From Roseovarius sp. (GTDB lineage: Bacteria; Pseudomonadota; Alphaproteobacteria; Rhodobacterales; Rhodobacteraceae), in NCBI GenBank assembly GCA_027493545.1, contig JAOSKR010000004.1, positions 186,001 through 250,000 of the forward strand: a stretch of DNA of 64,000 nt. Reading direction: 5' to 3'. Positions 47,828 through 57,551 of the stretch are shown piece after piece. The position numbers and the translations under genes were made by a program. The first letter of the stretch is position 1. Each line of letters opens with the position of its first letter. The notes beneath the pieces are model-generated. The model ran no database searches. It saw only the letters and a program-made list of their open reading frames with translations, and was not told the origin of the DNA.

Positions 47828-49174
47828 TCAGCACTGGTTCGGCTCGTAGGGCCCCAGCTCTCCGCCGAAGATCGCGGGGTCGTAGATCACTTCCTCGCGC
47901 GGGGTCTTGCCGATCACGTTCAGCACATCGAAACGGCTGGTCGGGTTCTCGTTGCCGCGCACCACCAGAACCTCCTTGAAGCACTGGTGATCGCTGCCGC
48001 GATAAAGCGTGGGGCCATTGCCCAGACCGTCGAATTCGAAATCCTCCAGCGCCCTGATGACTTCGGGCGGATAGAAGGTTCCGGCGCGCTCGACCGCGTC
48101 GGCGTAAAGCAGCGTCTGGACATAGCCGGTGTGGGCCGACTGCGAAGGAGGCTCACCGTATGCGGCACCGTAGGACTGGGTAAACGCCTTCGAACCCGCG
48201 TCTTCCAGCTGCCAGTTCCAGTTCTGGGTGCCGATGATGCCCTTCACGGCATCCCCCGCGCCCACCGCCATCAGCTCCGAGAACATCGGCACGATGAGTT
48301 CGAACTGCTTGCCATTTATCATCCGGTCGCGCATGCCGAACTGCACGGCTTGCGGCAGCGAGTTTACCATGTCGTGGCCGTAGTGGTTCAGGATAAGCAC
48401 ATCGGCGCCCGAGTTGAGCACCGGCGTCAGATACTGCGAGTAATCCCCGATCCCCAGCGGCGTGCGCACTGCCTTGACGGTTTCCCAACCCAGGGCTTCG
48501 GTCGCATTCATGATCGATTCTTCCCGGGTCCAGCCCCAGTTGTAATCGGCCGTCAGGTGATACGCCTTGCGGTCGCGTCCGTATTCTTCGGCCAGGATCG
48601 GTGCGATTGCCACGCCGGACATGTACCCGTTGAAGAAATGGCGGAACCCGTAGCGGCGCTTGTCCTTGCCGGTGGTGTCGTTGCCATGCGTGAGGCCGGA
48701 CATGTAGATCACGCCCAGCTCGTGACAGAGCGCCTGCTGCGCCACGGCCTCGCCGGTGGTGACGCATCCGGTCACCATGATCGCACCATCGCGTTCGATC
48801 ATGCGCCGCGCGCCATCACGTGCGGCGTCGGTGTTGGTCTGGGTGTCGCCGGTGACGTATTGCAGCTTGCGGCCCAGGATGCCGTTACCCTTGAGCGACG
48901 TCGGCGTCATCGTGTTCATCATGCCGCCGTCGCCTTCGCCGTTGATATGCTTGACGGCGAGTTCATAACCCTTGAGCTGCTCCAGCCCTTCTTCCGCATA
49001 GGTTCCGGTCTGTGGCACGTTGAAGCCGATGATCGGGTTCTTGTCGCCCGGATTGTTGCAGAATTCCTGCGCATGGCCGCGGCCGGTGAATACGAGCGGT
49101 GATGCAACGGTCGCAGCAAAACCGGCGCCCATTGTCTTGAGCAGGCGGCGCCTGCCTATCTTCTGATTGGTCAT
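47828..49174 (-). CDS. ABC transporter substrate-binding protein (urea/amide/branched-chain amino acid class)
   Basis: The 448-residue protein has a Tat signal (IGRRRLLKTMGAGFAATVAS) and then the type I binding fold: PIIGFNVPQTGTYAEEGLEQ, KGYELAVKHING, GCVTTGEAVAQQAL, VIYMSGLTHGNDTTG and NILNHYGHDM-like. It resembles the UrtA/AmiC/LivK superfamily; the ligand is not evident. Export through Tat is unusual for this class, most using Sec. It is the first gene of a five-gene transporter operon and faces the XRE regulator across an AT-rich gap. Confidence 0.88.
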   Translation of the reverse strand: MTNQKIGRRRLLKTMGAGFAATVASPLVFTGRGHAQEFCNNPGDKNPIIGFNVPQTGTYAEEGLEQLKGYELAVKHINGEGDGGMMNTMTPTSLKGNGILGRKLQYVTGDTQTNTDAARDGARRMIERDGAIMVTGCVTTGEAVAQQALCHELGVIYMSGLTHGNDTTGKDKRRYGFRHFFNGYMSGVAIAPILAEEYGRDRKAYHLTADYNWGWTREESIMNATEALGWETVKAVRTPLGIGDYSQYLTPVLNSGADVLILNHYGHDMVNSLPQAVQFGMRDRMINGKQFELIVPMFSELMAVGAGDAVKGIIGTQNWNWQLEDAGSKAFTQSYGAAYGEPPSQSAHTGYVQTLLYADAVERAGTFYPPEVIRALEDFEFDGLGNGPTLYRGSDHQCFKEVLVVRGNENPTSRFDVLNVIGKTPREEVIYDPAIFGGELGPYEPNQC

Positions 49175-49257
49175 TCTCTTCCTCCCTTAGGACTCGGCAA
49201 CGGCCGGATGTATCCACGCCGACGATAGGATCAATCTGCAAACGCTATCAATACAAA

Positions 49258-49324
49258 CTTGAATACATTCATTTTTTCTGTTAATGCTTGAATATTCATT
49301 CGGTTGATTTTGTCAATTATTGAC
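49258..49324. promoter_or_regulatory. Repeated palindromic sites in the divergent promoter region
   Basis: CTTGAATACATTCATT (49258-49273) and CTTGAATATTCATTC (49287-49301) are near-identical sites 29 bases apart, about three helical turns, so a protein would bind both on one face. GTCAATTATTGAC (49312-49324), a perfect 13-base palindrome, follows. The strongly AT-rich gap separates the ABC operon and the XRE regulator. Operators for that regulator are the natural reading. Confidence 0.55.
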
Positions 49325-49348
49325 AGATTTTCAACCTCAGGGGGCATC

Positions 49349-50932
49349 ATGCGCGCACCAATCGGCATCCGCGTCCGACGTCACAGGATGCAGATGCGGC
49401 AGACACAGGCCGGACTTGCGCGAGCGGTGGGGATATCGCCGAGCTATCTCAACCTGATCGAAAACAACAAGCGCGATATCGGCGGGCGATTGCTGATGAG
49501 CATCGCCGAACAACTCGGCATCGAGATCGAGGAGCTTTCCGGCGACCCCGAGCAGCGCACCCTGCACGCCCTGCAGGAGGTGTTGAACGATCCCCTGCTC
49601 GACGGGCTCGATCTGGCGCAGGCGGATCTGCACGATCTGGTCGCCCGCTTCCCCGAGGTGGCGCGCGCACTGACGCGGCTGCATGGCGCGCACAGCGATG
49701 CCAATGCCGAGCTTGACGCCTATGCGAACCGCCTCAATTCCGACCCGCTTCTGTCGCAGATGCTGCACGAGGTGCTGAGCCGGATCACCGCCATGCGTTC
49801 GAGCGCCGAGATCCTGTCCCGGGTGCAGGATCTTGCCCCCAAGGATCGGCTCCGGTTTTCCGGCTCGATCGCAAGCGAGGCCCGCAGCCTGTCCGAAACC
49901 GTGCGCGGCCTTGCCTCCTACTTCGACCTCGCCTCGTCGCGGCGGCGGGCGGTTTCGCCGGTGCGCGAAGTCGAGGAAGCCATAGTCGGCAGCAACAACC
50001 ACTATCCCGAGCTGGAGGAACTTGCCGACGACCTGCGCACCGGAGATCGTGAAGGAGGGCGAGTTTGGCGAAATCGCGCTGGCCGAGGCCCTGCGGCGGC
50101 GTTTCGGCATCACCTGCCGCCGCTGGCATGGCCACAAGACGCAAACCGAAGGTGATGCAATGGCCCGGCAAGTGCGCTTTGACACGCAAGCCAAGGTGCT
50201 CTGGCTGCATGCCTCGACCACGGCGGCAACCCGGCAGTTCCAGATGTCCCGTCTTTATGCGCAACAGGCGGCCCCAGACACGATCAGACAGGTTTGCGAC
50301 GGCTTCGAGCTGACCACGGATGAGGCGCGGCACCTGGCGCTGAAAGCGATGGGGTCCTATGCCGCCGGGGCGATGGTCATGCCCTATGCCAGCTTCGCGG
50401 AGGCCGAGGAAAAGCAGTATGATGTCGATCTGCTCAGCCATACCCATACCGCAGGTTTCGAACAGGTCGCGCACCGGCTGGTGACGTTACGCCGGAAGGG
50501 GGCCGAGGGCATACCTTTTGGCTTTCTGCGCACCGATCCGACCGGGCGGCTGACCAAGCGGTTTCCGCTGCCGGGTTTGTCGCTGCCCGGATCGGGTCAC
50601 GGATGCGTGCTCTGGCCGATCTATTCGGTCGCCGGTTCAACCGGCGTGGTTCGTCAGATTTCTGAATTCACCAATGGTGCGCGGTTCTTGCTGGTCGCGA
50701 AATCGGTCAGGAAACGTGTCGCGGCCTGGCAGGAACAGCCGCTGACGTTTTCGGTCATGCTGGCGTGCGATCTGCTGCATGCCGACCGCACCGTCTATGG
50801 CCGTGGCCTCGATCTGGACGACGCCGCCGCGCGGGTTCCTGTCGGACCAAACTGCCTGTTGTGCATCCGCGAAGAATGCAGCCACCGCCGAGGAGGCTGC
50901 ATCTGCGATGTTGCGGTCCGGGTCAGGCTGAA
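49349..50932 (+). CDS. XRE-family regulator, ScfR/RamB-like, two frameshifts
   Basis: ATG 49349 follows AGGGGG. The HTH is IGIRVRRHRMQMRQTQAGLA with VGISPSYLNLIENNKRDIGG. A helical segment with LNDPLLDGLDLAQADLHDLV follows. An extra G near 50042 shifts to EIVKEGEFGEIALAEAL, then FDTQAKVLWLHASTTAATRQFQ, FAEAEEKQYDVDLLSHTHTA and the DUF2083-type C-terminus CLLCIREECSHRR. A missing C near 50891 hides the likely stop at 50932; without it the frame would run into the opposite kinase gene. No HExxH protease motif is seen. Relatives control short-chain acyl-CoA metabolism. Divergent from the ABC transporter it may regulate. Confidence 0.82.
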
Positions 50933-50940
50933 TTCCCGGA

Positions 50941-53667
50941 TCACGCCGCAGCCTTGTCATCGTAAAGCGGCAAGGAGATACGGAAACAGGCCCCCGACAG
51001 CGGTCCGTCGACGAGTTCGAGACTGCCGTTCATCCTTTGAATGATCGCGTGGCTGATGCTCAGACCAAGCCCCGGGCCGGCATGCACCGGGGCGCCGTTG
51101 GCCTCGCGCTGAACCCGCACGAACTTGTCGAAGATGTTATGTTGGTACTCTGCGGAGATGCCGCTGCCATTATCGGCGATATCGACAACATATTTTCCGG
51201 CCCTGATGTATGAGAGCACATTCACTTCCGGTTTGACGGCATCGTTATGCGCAATCGCATTGGCGATGATGTTGATGAACACCTGGCAAAGCCTGTCCGG
51301 ATCAACCAGGATCTGAACATCCTCGACATCCGAAATACGCTTGACCGTGATCGAGCGTTGCTGCGCCAGCGCGTCGCAGACGGTAAAGGCCCGCAGAAGC
51401 ACCGTTTCGGCATTGATCACGCGGCTCTCCCAGTTCCGCTCGCCATCTTCCAGCGCGCTCATGTCCAGAATGCCGTCCAGCAGCCGCGTCAGCCGGACAC
51501 TTTCCTGATGAATGGTCCTGACAAAACTCTGGCGCCGAACTTCTTCAAGGTCGTCCTGTTGTAACAGAATCTGCGAAATCGAACGGATCGAGGTCATCGG
51601 CGTGCGCACCTCGTGGCTGACCTGGCTGAGAAAATCGTCCTTCTGCCGGTGCAGCTCGTGCAGCTGCGCGTTCGCCTCCTGCAATTGCTGGGCGGTCAAG
51701 CGCAGCTCGCGCGATTTCTCCTCCAGTTCGTGCGAATATTCGATGGCCTGCTTTGTTTCGCCGGCGATCTGCATCACTTCCTCCAGTGAGATCGTATCGT
51801 CGGCCCCCACCTTCGACAGCAGAACATGGGCCGATGCCGAGCCGATGGAACTGGCCATTTCGCGTTCCAGCCGCGTGATGAAATCCGAACTGACGGCGAA
51901 ATCCGGGGCCGCTTCCCCGCGCGGGACATTGGCCGCGTCGAACAACGCCTTCGCCCGCTGCCAGCCCAGGACCCGTTCGGCAACAAAGAAAATATCGCCT
52001 GTCATCGCGGAACTGCGGATCACCCGTGACTGCGCACTCTGCTCGGACTGGAAGAAATCCACGAACACCCGCGACTGGACCCGTTCGATCACCGCCTGCC
52101 GGGTCAGCAGGGAGATAACGATCAAGGCGCCGGTATTCAGAAACAGGCTCCAGAATACCGAATGCACCAGCGGATCCTGCCCGGTCATTCCGAACATTTC
52201 CTGCGGGCGCAACGCACTGATCCCCCAGGGGCCGGTCTCGATCAGCGCAGCTATGGTGGGTGACGAGCTTTCGAAGCTGGGCAGGAACATCGTCCAGATC
52301 CAGACCGTCGCACCGATCGAGACCCCCGCAAGCGCACCCTTGATATTCGCCTGCCGCCAGTAGAGCGCCGCCAGAAGCGCCGGCAGGAATTGCGCCACAC
52401 CGGCGAAAGAGATCAGCCCGATCGGGGCCAGAGCGTCGCTTTCGCTGGTCAGCCAGAAATATAAAAACCCCAGCAGGAGGATGGCAGCGATCGAGATCCG
52501 GCGGCTGCGCAGCAGCAGGCGCGCGATCCCCTGTTCGCCGGTTTCGGCCAGATTGTCGGTCCGGCTCAGTGCCAGCGGCAGCACGACATGGTTCGATACC
52601 ATGATCGACAACGCGATCGACGCGATGATGATCATCGAGGTCGCCGAGGAAAACCCGCCGATGAACGCGAACAGCGCCAGCCCGTCCTGCCCCGCCGCCA
52701 TCGGCAGGGTCAGGACGAACATGTCCGGATTGGAGCCCGCCGGCATCGTCGCCAGACCATAAAGCGCAATCGGCAGGGTAAAGGTGCTCATCAGCAGCAG
52801 ATAGGCGGGGAAGGCCCAGCCCGCCGTCCGCAGATATTCCTCGTTGGAGTTTTCCACGACGGTGATGTGGAACTGGCGCGGCAGGCAGATGATCGCACTG
52901 GCCGACAGGACCAGAAGGGCCACCCATCGGCTGCCGAACGGGCCGCGTTCGTGAACGTCGTATCCGGCCGCGACAGCGCGCGCATAGACGTCCGAAAAAC
53001 CGTCGTTGAGACCGTAAACCACGAACATCCCAACCGCGATCATGGCCAGCAGCTTGACCGCCGCCTCAAAGGCGATGGCTGCGACCACGCCCAGATGCTG
53101 TTCGCGCACATCCACGTTGCGGGTACCAAACAGGATGGTGAAAATGGCCATGCCGATGGCCGTGCCCGCCGCCAGGCTGACATCGTCCAGCCCGGCCAGC
53201 CGATCGCCTTGGCCCCGGGCGATGGAAACCGTCTGGATCGACGTTGTGATCGCCTTGAGTTGCAGGGCTATATAAGGTGTGATCGTCACCGTCGCGATGA
53301 TCGTCACCAGAACCGCCAGCCCGCTCGACTTGCCAAAGCGCGAAGACAGGAAATCCGCAATGGAGGTGATGCCCTGCGAGTGGCAAACCCACACCAGCTT
53401 GCGCAGGAAAAACCACCAGCCGACGAAAATCAGCGTCGGCCCCATGTAGATTGCCACGAACTCCAGCCCGTCGCGGGCCGCCGTCCCGACCGCGCCATAA
53501 AAGGTCCAGCTTGTGCAATAGACCGAGATCGACAGCGTATAGACCATCGGCGAGCGCAGGAATCCTGCCTTCCCCCGGCCCGCCCATGCATCGGAGACGT
53601 AGGCCAGAACGAACAGCAGGCAGACATAGGCCACCGCGGTCAGGATCACGAAATCCGGCGACAGCAT
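50941..53667 (-). CDS. Hybrid sodium/solute-symporter-like sensor histidine kinase (CbrA/CrbS type)
   Basis: The 908-residue protein has an SSS-type transporter domain of about 13 helices (residues 1-530; GITSIADFLSSRFGKS, LPRQFHITVVEN, FIGGFSSATSMIIIASIALS). A linker coiled coil (EEKSRELRLTAQQLQEANAQ) follows, then the phospho-acceptor SHEVRTPMTSIRSISQIL and an ATPase domain (DNGSGIS, GPGLGLSISHAII). Such kinases sense acetate, histidine or carbon status. It couples by one-base overlap to a small membrane gene and then a response regulator. Complete, in frame. Confidence 0.93.
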   Translation of the reverse strand: MLSPDFVILTAVAYVCLLFVLAYVSDAWAGRGKAGFLRSPMVYTLSISVYCTSWTFYGAVGTAARDGLEFVAIYMGPTLIFVGWWFFLRKLVWVCHSQGITSIADFLSSRFGKSSGLAVLVTIIATVTITPYIALQLKAITTSIQTVSIARGQGDRLAGLDDVSLAAGTAIGMAIFTILFGTRNVDVREQHLGVVAAIAFEAAVKLLAMIAVGMFVVYGLNDGFSDVYARAVAAGYDVHERGPFGSRWVALLVLSASAIICLPRQFHITVVENSNEEYLRTAGWAFPAYLLLMSTFTLPIALYGLATMPAGSNPDMFVLTLPMAAGQDGLALFAFIGGFSSATSMIIIASIALSIMVSNHVVLPLALSRTDNLAETGEQGIARLLLRSRRISIAAILLLGFLYFWLTSESDALAPIGLISFAGVAQFLPALLAALYWRQANIKGALAGVSIGATVWIWTMFLPSFESSSPTIAALIETGPWGISALRPQEMFGMTGQDPLVHSVFWSLFLNTGALIVISLLTRQAVIERVQSRVFVDFFQSEQSAQSRVIRSSAMTGDIFFVAERVLGWQRAKALFDAANVPRGEAAPDFAVSSDFITRLEREMASSIGSASAHVLLSKVGADDTISLEEVMQIAGETKQAIEYSHELEEKSRELRLTAQQLQEANAQLHELHRQKDDFLSQVSHEVRTPMTSIRSISQILLQQDDLEEVRRQSFVRTIHQESVRLTRLLDGILDMSALEDGERNWESRVINAETVLLRAFTVCDALAQQRSITVKRISDVEDVQILVDPDRLCQVFINIIANAIAHNDAVKPEVNVLSYIRAGKYVVDIADNGSGISAEYQHNIFDKFVRVQREANGAPVHAGPGLGLSISHAIIQRMNGSLELVDGPLSGACFRISLPLYDDKAAA

Positions 53668-53945
53668 CAGTTCTCTTCCGGATAGGTGCCTTCCGCTTCC
53701 GCCAGCGGATCATGCTGGTGCGGCAGGTGGCGCGAAAGCAGCATGGCACCGGCCACCAGTGCCACCCATATCGTGAACAGATAGGCCACCTCGAGCGGAA
53801 GCCCGAACAACATCCTGCGGATCGCGAAAAGATTCAGAAGCAGCGGCATTATCAGCAATGCGGCAAAGACCGGAATCACGAAGGCGGCATCCTGCCAGCG
53901 GCAGGGTACGTCCGGGCGCGCCGGAGTCCGGGGCGGCACCGTCAT
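53667..53945 (-). CDS. Small two-helix membrane protein coupled to the sensor kinase
   Basis: The 92-residue protein has two hydrophobic helices (about 22-42 and 51-70: AAFVIPVFAALLIMPLLLNL and VAYLFTIWVALVAGAMLLSR), a Pro-rich N-terminus and an acidic tail. It overlaps both neighbours (four bases with the response regulator, one with the kinase), so all three are co-translated. By position it resembles the small partner found beside some SSS-type transporters and kinases. No named family recognised. Confidence 0.75.
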   Translation of the reverse strand: MTVPPRTPARPDVPCRWQDAAFVIPVFAALLIMPLLLNLFAIRRMLFGLPLEVAYLFTIWVALVAGAMLLSRHLPHQHDPLAEAEGTYPEEN

Positions 53946-54319
53946 CGGACCGGGCTGCGCGCAAGGAGCCGGCGCACCTCGTCGATCAGCTCATCATTGT
54001 CGAACGGCTTGGTGATAAAACCGTCGGCGCGCAGATCAAGCGCCAGTTGCCGGTCGTGACTCTGGCCACGGGCGGTGAGGATCAGAACCGGGATATCGGT
54101 CAGATCCGGATCGCCGCGCAAGGTCTTGAGCACGTCGAGACCACTGCGCTGCGGCAGCATTATGTCGAGCAGCAGGAGACGTGGCCGCTGGCGGCGCAGG
54201 CTGGCCAGCGCGGCCTCCCCATCGGTGACGGAAACAACCTGCCATCCGGCAAGCTCCAGGATGAAACTGAGCGGATCGAGAATTGCGGGTTCGTCCTCCG
54301 CAATCAGTATGTCGACCAT
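53942..54319 (-). CDS. Single-domain response regulator (CheY-like)
   Basis: The 125-residue receiver domain has the acidic pair Glu8/Asp9 (IAEDE), phospho-acceptor Asp52 in LLLLDIMLP, Thr/Ser switch in ILTARG and Lys104 in FITKPFD. There is no DNA-binding domain, so it acts by protein contact or phosphotransfer. ATG 54319 follows GGGGGA; an upstream ATG at 54346 (MKKIRGIFL) is possible. First gene of the three-gene sensor operon. Confidence 0.9.
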   Translation of the reverse strand: MVDILIAEDEPAILDPLSFILELAGWQVVSVTDGEAALASLRRQRPRLLLLDIMLPQRSGLDVLKTLRGDPDLTDIPVLILTARGQSHDRQLALDLRADGFITKPFDNDELIDEVRRLLARSPVR

Positions 54320-54990
54320 AAGGAAAATCCCCCGGATTTTTTTCATAGTAGAGCGTTCTGCATTTAATCCGCAATAGAGGTGGTTGCGGAGACCTGAACG
54401 ACAGAAATGGGTGGATTTTCCGGTTGTGCCTCGAGGCCGGCGTACTCCGGAACACCCGCCCACACATCCCGACAACATGCGCCCGCCTGTTCCGGGCCGG
54501 TCACCCGCCTTTGACGCGTTGCCGCGAGGCACGGGTTTCGGGCTGTCAGGGCTTCAAGGCTCGCCCGTCGGGCACCCGGCAAGCGGACGTCATCAGGGCC
54601 CGCGGTCGGATGCACGACGCATGGAGGCCGGACAAATGAGCGCAGCCCGAAAAGATCTCTGTCAGCTCGAATCAAACCTTGTAAAATTGGGGCCGTTCGC
54701 AAATGACAGCACCAGACATGCGGCTTCGGGATGCGCTCAAACGCGTCGGCAAGCGCCAGATGCCAGCGGTCGACCGGTCCTGTTTCAGCGAGGTCCAACT
54801 CGTGGGCGCCGGTGCGTTTGCGCAAGAGCGCGATCCGGTCTGGAAGGGGAGGCAGCAGCGGCGGCGTCATTGGCCGGACTTGGGGTGGAAAAACCGTTGC
54901 CCTGCGGGTGGGAGCGGAGTTTACTGACGCGAAGATCGACAACAGAACGTCCGGCCGCGAGGCCGGTGAAAGCAACCAGGGAGAAAATCA
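54320..54990. other. Intergenic region, no convincing gene
   Basis: About 670 bases lie between divergent starts of the response regulator and the peptide-binding protein. Frames are open on both strands but their products are Arg/Pro-rich and resemble nothing. AT-rich bases around 54330-54370 and 54670-54710 are likely promoter zones. A GGGAGAAAATC box ends the region before ATG 54991. Confidence 0.5.
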
Positions 54991-56583
54991 TGAGTGATCC
55001 GAAACAACAGCTCGATCATATGATCGAGGGCGTGCGCCAGGGCCGGATGAACCGGCGCGAGTTCATCGGCCGCACGACGGCGCTGGGGCTGTCGGCCGGC
55101 CTTGCCGGGGCCTTGTTCGGCAAGGTGGCCATGGCGGCAGAACCGAAAAAGGCGGCATTCTGCGGGCCGGTATCTCGGGCGGCGAAAGCTCTGACTCGCT
55201 CGACCCCGCGCTCGCCGCCTCGCCCGCGCCGAACAATACCAACGGCAACTGGGGCGAGATGCTGTTCAACGTCAACCCCGACGGCAGCCTTGACGGTCGT
55301 ATCGCCGAAGAGTTCAGCTCGACGCCCGACTCCAAGGAATGGACCTTCAAGATTCGCTCCGGCGTCGAATTCCACAACGGCCAGACCCTGACCGCCGAAG
55401 ATGTGATCGCCACCTACCGGCGCCACACCGACGAGAATTCGCAGTCGGGCGCCATGGGCATCGTGCAGGGTATCGAGGACATGCGCGCCGAAGGCGACAA
55501 GCTTGTCATCAACCTCGGCGCCGGAAACATCGACCTGCCCTACATGCTGGCCGACTATCACCTGGTAATCCAGCCCGGTGGCGGCATCGACGCTCCGGCC
55601 GCGGGCATCGGTGCGGGCCCCTACAAGGTCAAGAGCTTCGACCCCGGCGTCCGGGTCGTCTTTACCAAGTTCGAGAATTACTTCGATTCGTCGGTCGGCC
55701 ATGCCGATCAGGTCGAGATAATCGTGATCAACGACGGCACCGCGCGCACCGCTGCCCTGCAGTCGGGCCAGATCCACATGATGAATCGGGTCGATCCCAA
55801 GATCGCCGACCTGCTGAGAGCCTCCCCCAACATCGAGATCAAACAGGTTTCGGGGCGCGGACAGTTCCTCTTCATCATGCATTGCGACACGGCGCCCTTC
55901 GACAACAACGACTTGCGGATGGCGCTGAAGATGGCGATCAACCGGCAGGAAATGGTGGACAAGATCCTGGGCGGCCTTGGCTCGCGCGGCAACGACTTCC
56001 CGATCAACGCGGCTTACCCGCTTTTCGACGATACCATCCCGCAGCGTGAATACGACCCGGTTGCGGCGGCCGACTATTACAAGAAGTCCGGCCACGACGG
56101 CAGCCCGATCATCCTGCGCACGGCGCCCGGTGCCTTTTCCGGCGCGGTGGATGCCGCCAACCTGTTCGCCGCCTCGGCCAATGCCGCCGGCATCCCGCTG
56201 AAGATCCAGGTCGAACCCGATGACGGCTACTGGGACAACGTCTGGAACGTGGAGCCGTTCTGCGCCAGCTACTGGAACGGCCGTCCGGTGCAGGACCAGA
56301 TGTACACCACCGCCTATCTGTCCACCGCCGACTGGAACGACACCAACTTCTATAACGCCAGTTCGACGAGTTGTTGATCGCCGCCCGCGGCGAGCTGGAT
56401 CAGGCCAAGCGCAAGGCGATGTACAGCGAAATGGCCTATATCGTCCGTGACGAAGGCGGTGTGATCCTGCCGATGTTCAACGATTTCGTTGACGGCGTAC
56501 GCACCGAGGTTGGCGGCTGGGTCGAGGATCCGAATGCCGAAATGATGAACGGGCGGGCGCTGTCGCGCTGCTGGCTGGCCTGA
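54991..56583 (+). CDS. Peptide/nickel-type ABC transporter substrate-binding protein, two frameshifts
   Basis: A Tat signal (MNRREFIGRTTALGLSAGLA) starts about residue 21. A missing A in a run near 55150 shifts to GGILRAGISGGESSDSLDPA, then FNVNPDGSLDGRIAEEF, EWTFKIRSGVEFHNGQTLTA and DVIATYRRH, the SBP_bac_5 core. FMALKMAINRQEMVDKI-like and CASYWNGRPVQDQ blocks follow. A missing base near 56362 shifts again to FDELLIAARGELD and IVRDEGGVILPMFNDF. Both ends are typical. It captures peptides or similar solutes in the periplasm and heads the transporter operon. Confidence 0.88.
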
Positions 56584-56594
56584 GGGGCACACGC

Positions 56595-57551
56595 GTGCAT
56601 CCCGTCCTGAAACTGGTGGTCCAGCGCATCGCGCTGGGCCTCCTTCTGCTACTCGCCGTGTCGCTGGTGATCTTTCTGGGCGTCGAGGCGCTGCCGGGCG
56701 ATACCGCACAGGCGCTCCTCGGCCAGGAGGCGACACCGGTCGCCCTTGCCAACATGCGCGAAAGGCTGGGCCTGAACGAACCGGCACTGACGCGCTATTT
56801 CGGCTGGCTCGGCGGAGTGCTGACCGGCGATCTGGGCAAGGCGCTGACCAACGACGCCGACATCGCCACTTCGATCCGGATGCGGCTGGGCAACACGCTG
56901 TTTCTGGCGGGTTCGGCGGCGGTGATCGCGGTGCCGCTGGCCATCATCCTGGGCCTGATTGCCGCGCGCTATGTCGGCCGCTGGCCCGACAAGCTGATCT
57001 CGGCGGTCACGCTGACCACGATTTCCCTGCCCGAATTCGTCGCCGCCTATTTCGTCATCTACCTGCTGACACACGCGTTTCCGATCTTTCAGCCGGTCGC
57101 GATGGTCTTTCCGGGCATGGGTTTCTGGGCGAAACTGCACGCCGTCGCGCTGCCGGTGATCGTGCTGGTCATCGTCGTGCTGGCCCACATGATGCGGATG
57201 ACCCGCGCCACGATCCTGAGCGTGATGCAATCGGCCTATATCGAGACCGCCGAGTTGAAGGGCCTGTCGCCGATAACGGTGATCTGGCGCCACGCCTTTC
57301 CCAATGCCATCGCGCCCATCGTGGCGGTCGTGATGCTGAACATGGCCTATCTGGTGGTGGGCGTCGTCGTGGTCGAAGTCGTGTTCAGCTACAACGCGCT
57401 GGGTCAGTACCTTGTCGATCACGTGACCAAGCGCGACCTGCCGGTGGTGCAGGCGGTTGGGCTGATCTTTGCCACCGTCTACATCGGGCTCAACATGCTG
57501 GCCGACATCATCGGCATCCTCGCCAACCCGCGCCTGAGGCACCCGAAATGA
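56595..57551 (+). CDS. Peptide-type ABC transporter permease (DppB-like)
   Basis: The 318-residue permease has six helices and starts with GTG 56595 after GAGGGG. The family features are FLGVEALPGDTAQALLGQEA, RMRLGNTLFLAGSAAVIAVP, ATILSVMQSAYIETAELKGL (EAA loop) and LVVGVVVVEVVFSYNALGQY. Eleven bases follow the binding-protein stop and the end overlaps the next permease (ATGA). Confidence 0.92.
   Translation: MHPVLKLVVQRIALGLLLLLAVSLVIFLGVEALPGDTAQALLGQEATPVALANMRERLGLNEPALTRYFGWLGGVLTGDLGKALTNDADIATSIRMRLGNTLFLAGSAAVIAVPLAIILGLIAARYVGRWPDKLISAVTLTTISLPEFVAAYFVIYLLTHAFPIFQPVAMVFPGMGFWAKLHAVALPVIVLVIVVLAHMMRMTRATILSVMQSAYIETAELKGLSPITVIWRHAFPNAIAPIVAVVMLNMAYLVVGVVVVEVVFSYNALGQYLVDHVTKRDLPVVQAVGLIFATVYIGLNMLADIIGILANPRLRHPK

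Noticed and set aside
54364..54975. 203-codon minus-strand frame before the peptide-binding protein
   Set aside because: There is no recognisable motif and no ribosome-binding site, and the region is a divergent promoter gap; treated as non-coding.
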